From contig NZ_JAGQDC010000008.1 of NCBI RefSeq assembly GCF_023282985.1, positions 62,001 to 126,000 of the forward strand: DNA of 64,000 bases. Direction: 5' to 3'. Each line of letters begins with the position of its first letter. Positions within the stretch are counted from its first letter, which is position 1. Shown here piece after piece: positions 63,799 through 64,000 of this stretch. The translations under genes were made by a program, and so were the position numbers. A model generated the notes under the pieces. The model searched no databases and was not told where the DNA came from. It saw only the letters and a program-made list of their open reading frames with translations. The DNA is from Serratia silvae (GTDB lineage Bacteria > Pseudomonadota > Gammaproteobacteria > Enterobacterales > Enterobacteriaceae).

Positions 63799-64000
63799 TT
63801 ACATCACCAGACGGCGAATGTCGGCCAGCATGTTGTTGATGATGGTGATAAAGCGTGCACCATCAGCACCGTCAATCACACGGTGGTCGAAGGAGAGTGA
63901 CATCGGCATCATCAGACGCGGCGTGAACTCTTTACCGTTCCAGACCGGCTCCATCGCAGACTTGGAGACGCCCAGGATAGCCACTTCCGGCGCGTTAACA
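63799..64000 (-). CDS. aceF: pyruvate dehydrogenase E2, C-terminal end (runs off the window)
   Basis: The last 67 codons of the dihydrolipoamide acetyltransferase, continuing past the right edge. The sequence [20 protein letters not shown] and the catalytic-domain motif [15 protein letters not shown] (with the active His and Asp) are almost identical to the E. coli C-terminus, ending IRRLVM. It forms the core of the pyruvate dehydrogenase complex with Lpd encoded next. Confidence 0.96.
   Translation of the reverse strand, partial: VNAPEVAILGVSKSAMEPVWNGKEFTPRLMMPMSLSFDHRVIDGADGARFITIINNMLADIRRLVM

Overview
The window is enterobacterial chromosome, most like Serratia (Yersiniaceae). Nearly all housekeeping proteins align end to end with what I recall of their E. 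coli counterparts. The gene order from fhuB to lpd follows E. coli (fhuBDCA, mrcB, hrpB, thpR, sfsA, dksA, gluQ, pcnB, folK, panBCD, yadE, yadHG, can, hpt, cueO, yacC, speED, yacL, acnB, lpd, aceF) with accessory insertions. Six ERIC repeats support the same placement. Species cannot be fixed from the sequence alone, and no rRNA, tRNA, CRISPR array, prophage or IS transposase was seen.

Region 1 (1-10.2 kb, all minus strand) is an accessory catabolic cluster. In transcription order it encodes a Rieske ferredoxin, a small recombinase-like helix protein, a Rieske oxygenase alpha subunit, an SDR dehydrogenase, an IclR regulator, an extradiol (VOC) dioxygenase, a ferredoxin reductase, an MFS importer, a cupin, an alpha/beta hydrolase, an SDR lacking its Tyr/Lys catalytic pair, an aspartate-dehydrogenase-like enzyme and an aldehyde dehydrogenase cut by the window edge. 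This looks like a full uptake, ring hydroxylation, ring cleavage and side-chain processing route for an aromatic compound. I cannot name the substrate. It is the best candidate for an undescribed system. A sigma70-like promoter with a perfect 16-bp palindrome just downstream suggests repression by the IclR protein.

Region 2 (10.3-18.5 kb) holds rluF, then the polyamine genes speB and speA, here separated by a periplasmic msrB-msrA pair. A short yqgB-like gene overlaps the speA start. metK follows, with MetJ-type boxes. Next come an ERIC repeat and a hok/sok-like type I toxin-antitoxin locus. This is also where E. coli-like gene order breaks between the metK block and the fhu block.

Region 3 (18.7-46.5 kb) covers ferrichrome uptake (fhuACDB, Fur-type site), mrcB, hrpB, thpR-sfsA, dksA-gluQ, pcnB (AUU start codon)-folK, qseBC, panBC and panD, yadE, yadGH, can, hpt and cueO (CueR-type promoter with a 19-bp spacer). 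Region 4 (46.5-64 kb) has yacC, speED, an O-methyltransferase, yacL, a complete malonate decarboxylase operon mdcABCDEFGH with convergent mdcR, acnB, a small unannotated gene, lpd and the 3' end of aceF.

Functional themes are polyamine and SAM metabolism (speABDE, metK), pantothenate/CoA supply, malonate use feeding acetyl-CoA to the TCA cycle (mdc, acnB, aceF/lpd), metal handling (fhu, cueO) and aromatic catabolism. ERIC copies lie in several intergenic regions, and at least two would be transcribed in mRNA leaders (mrcB and lpd). Comparisons with E. coli are from memory, not from alignments.
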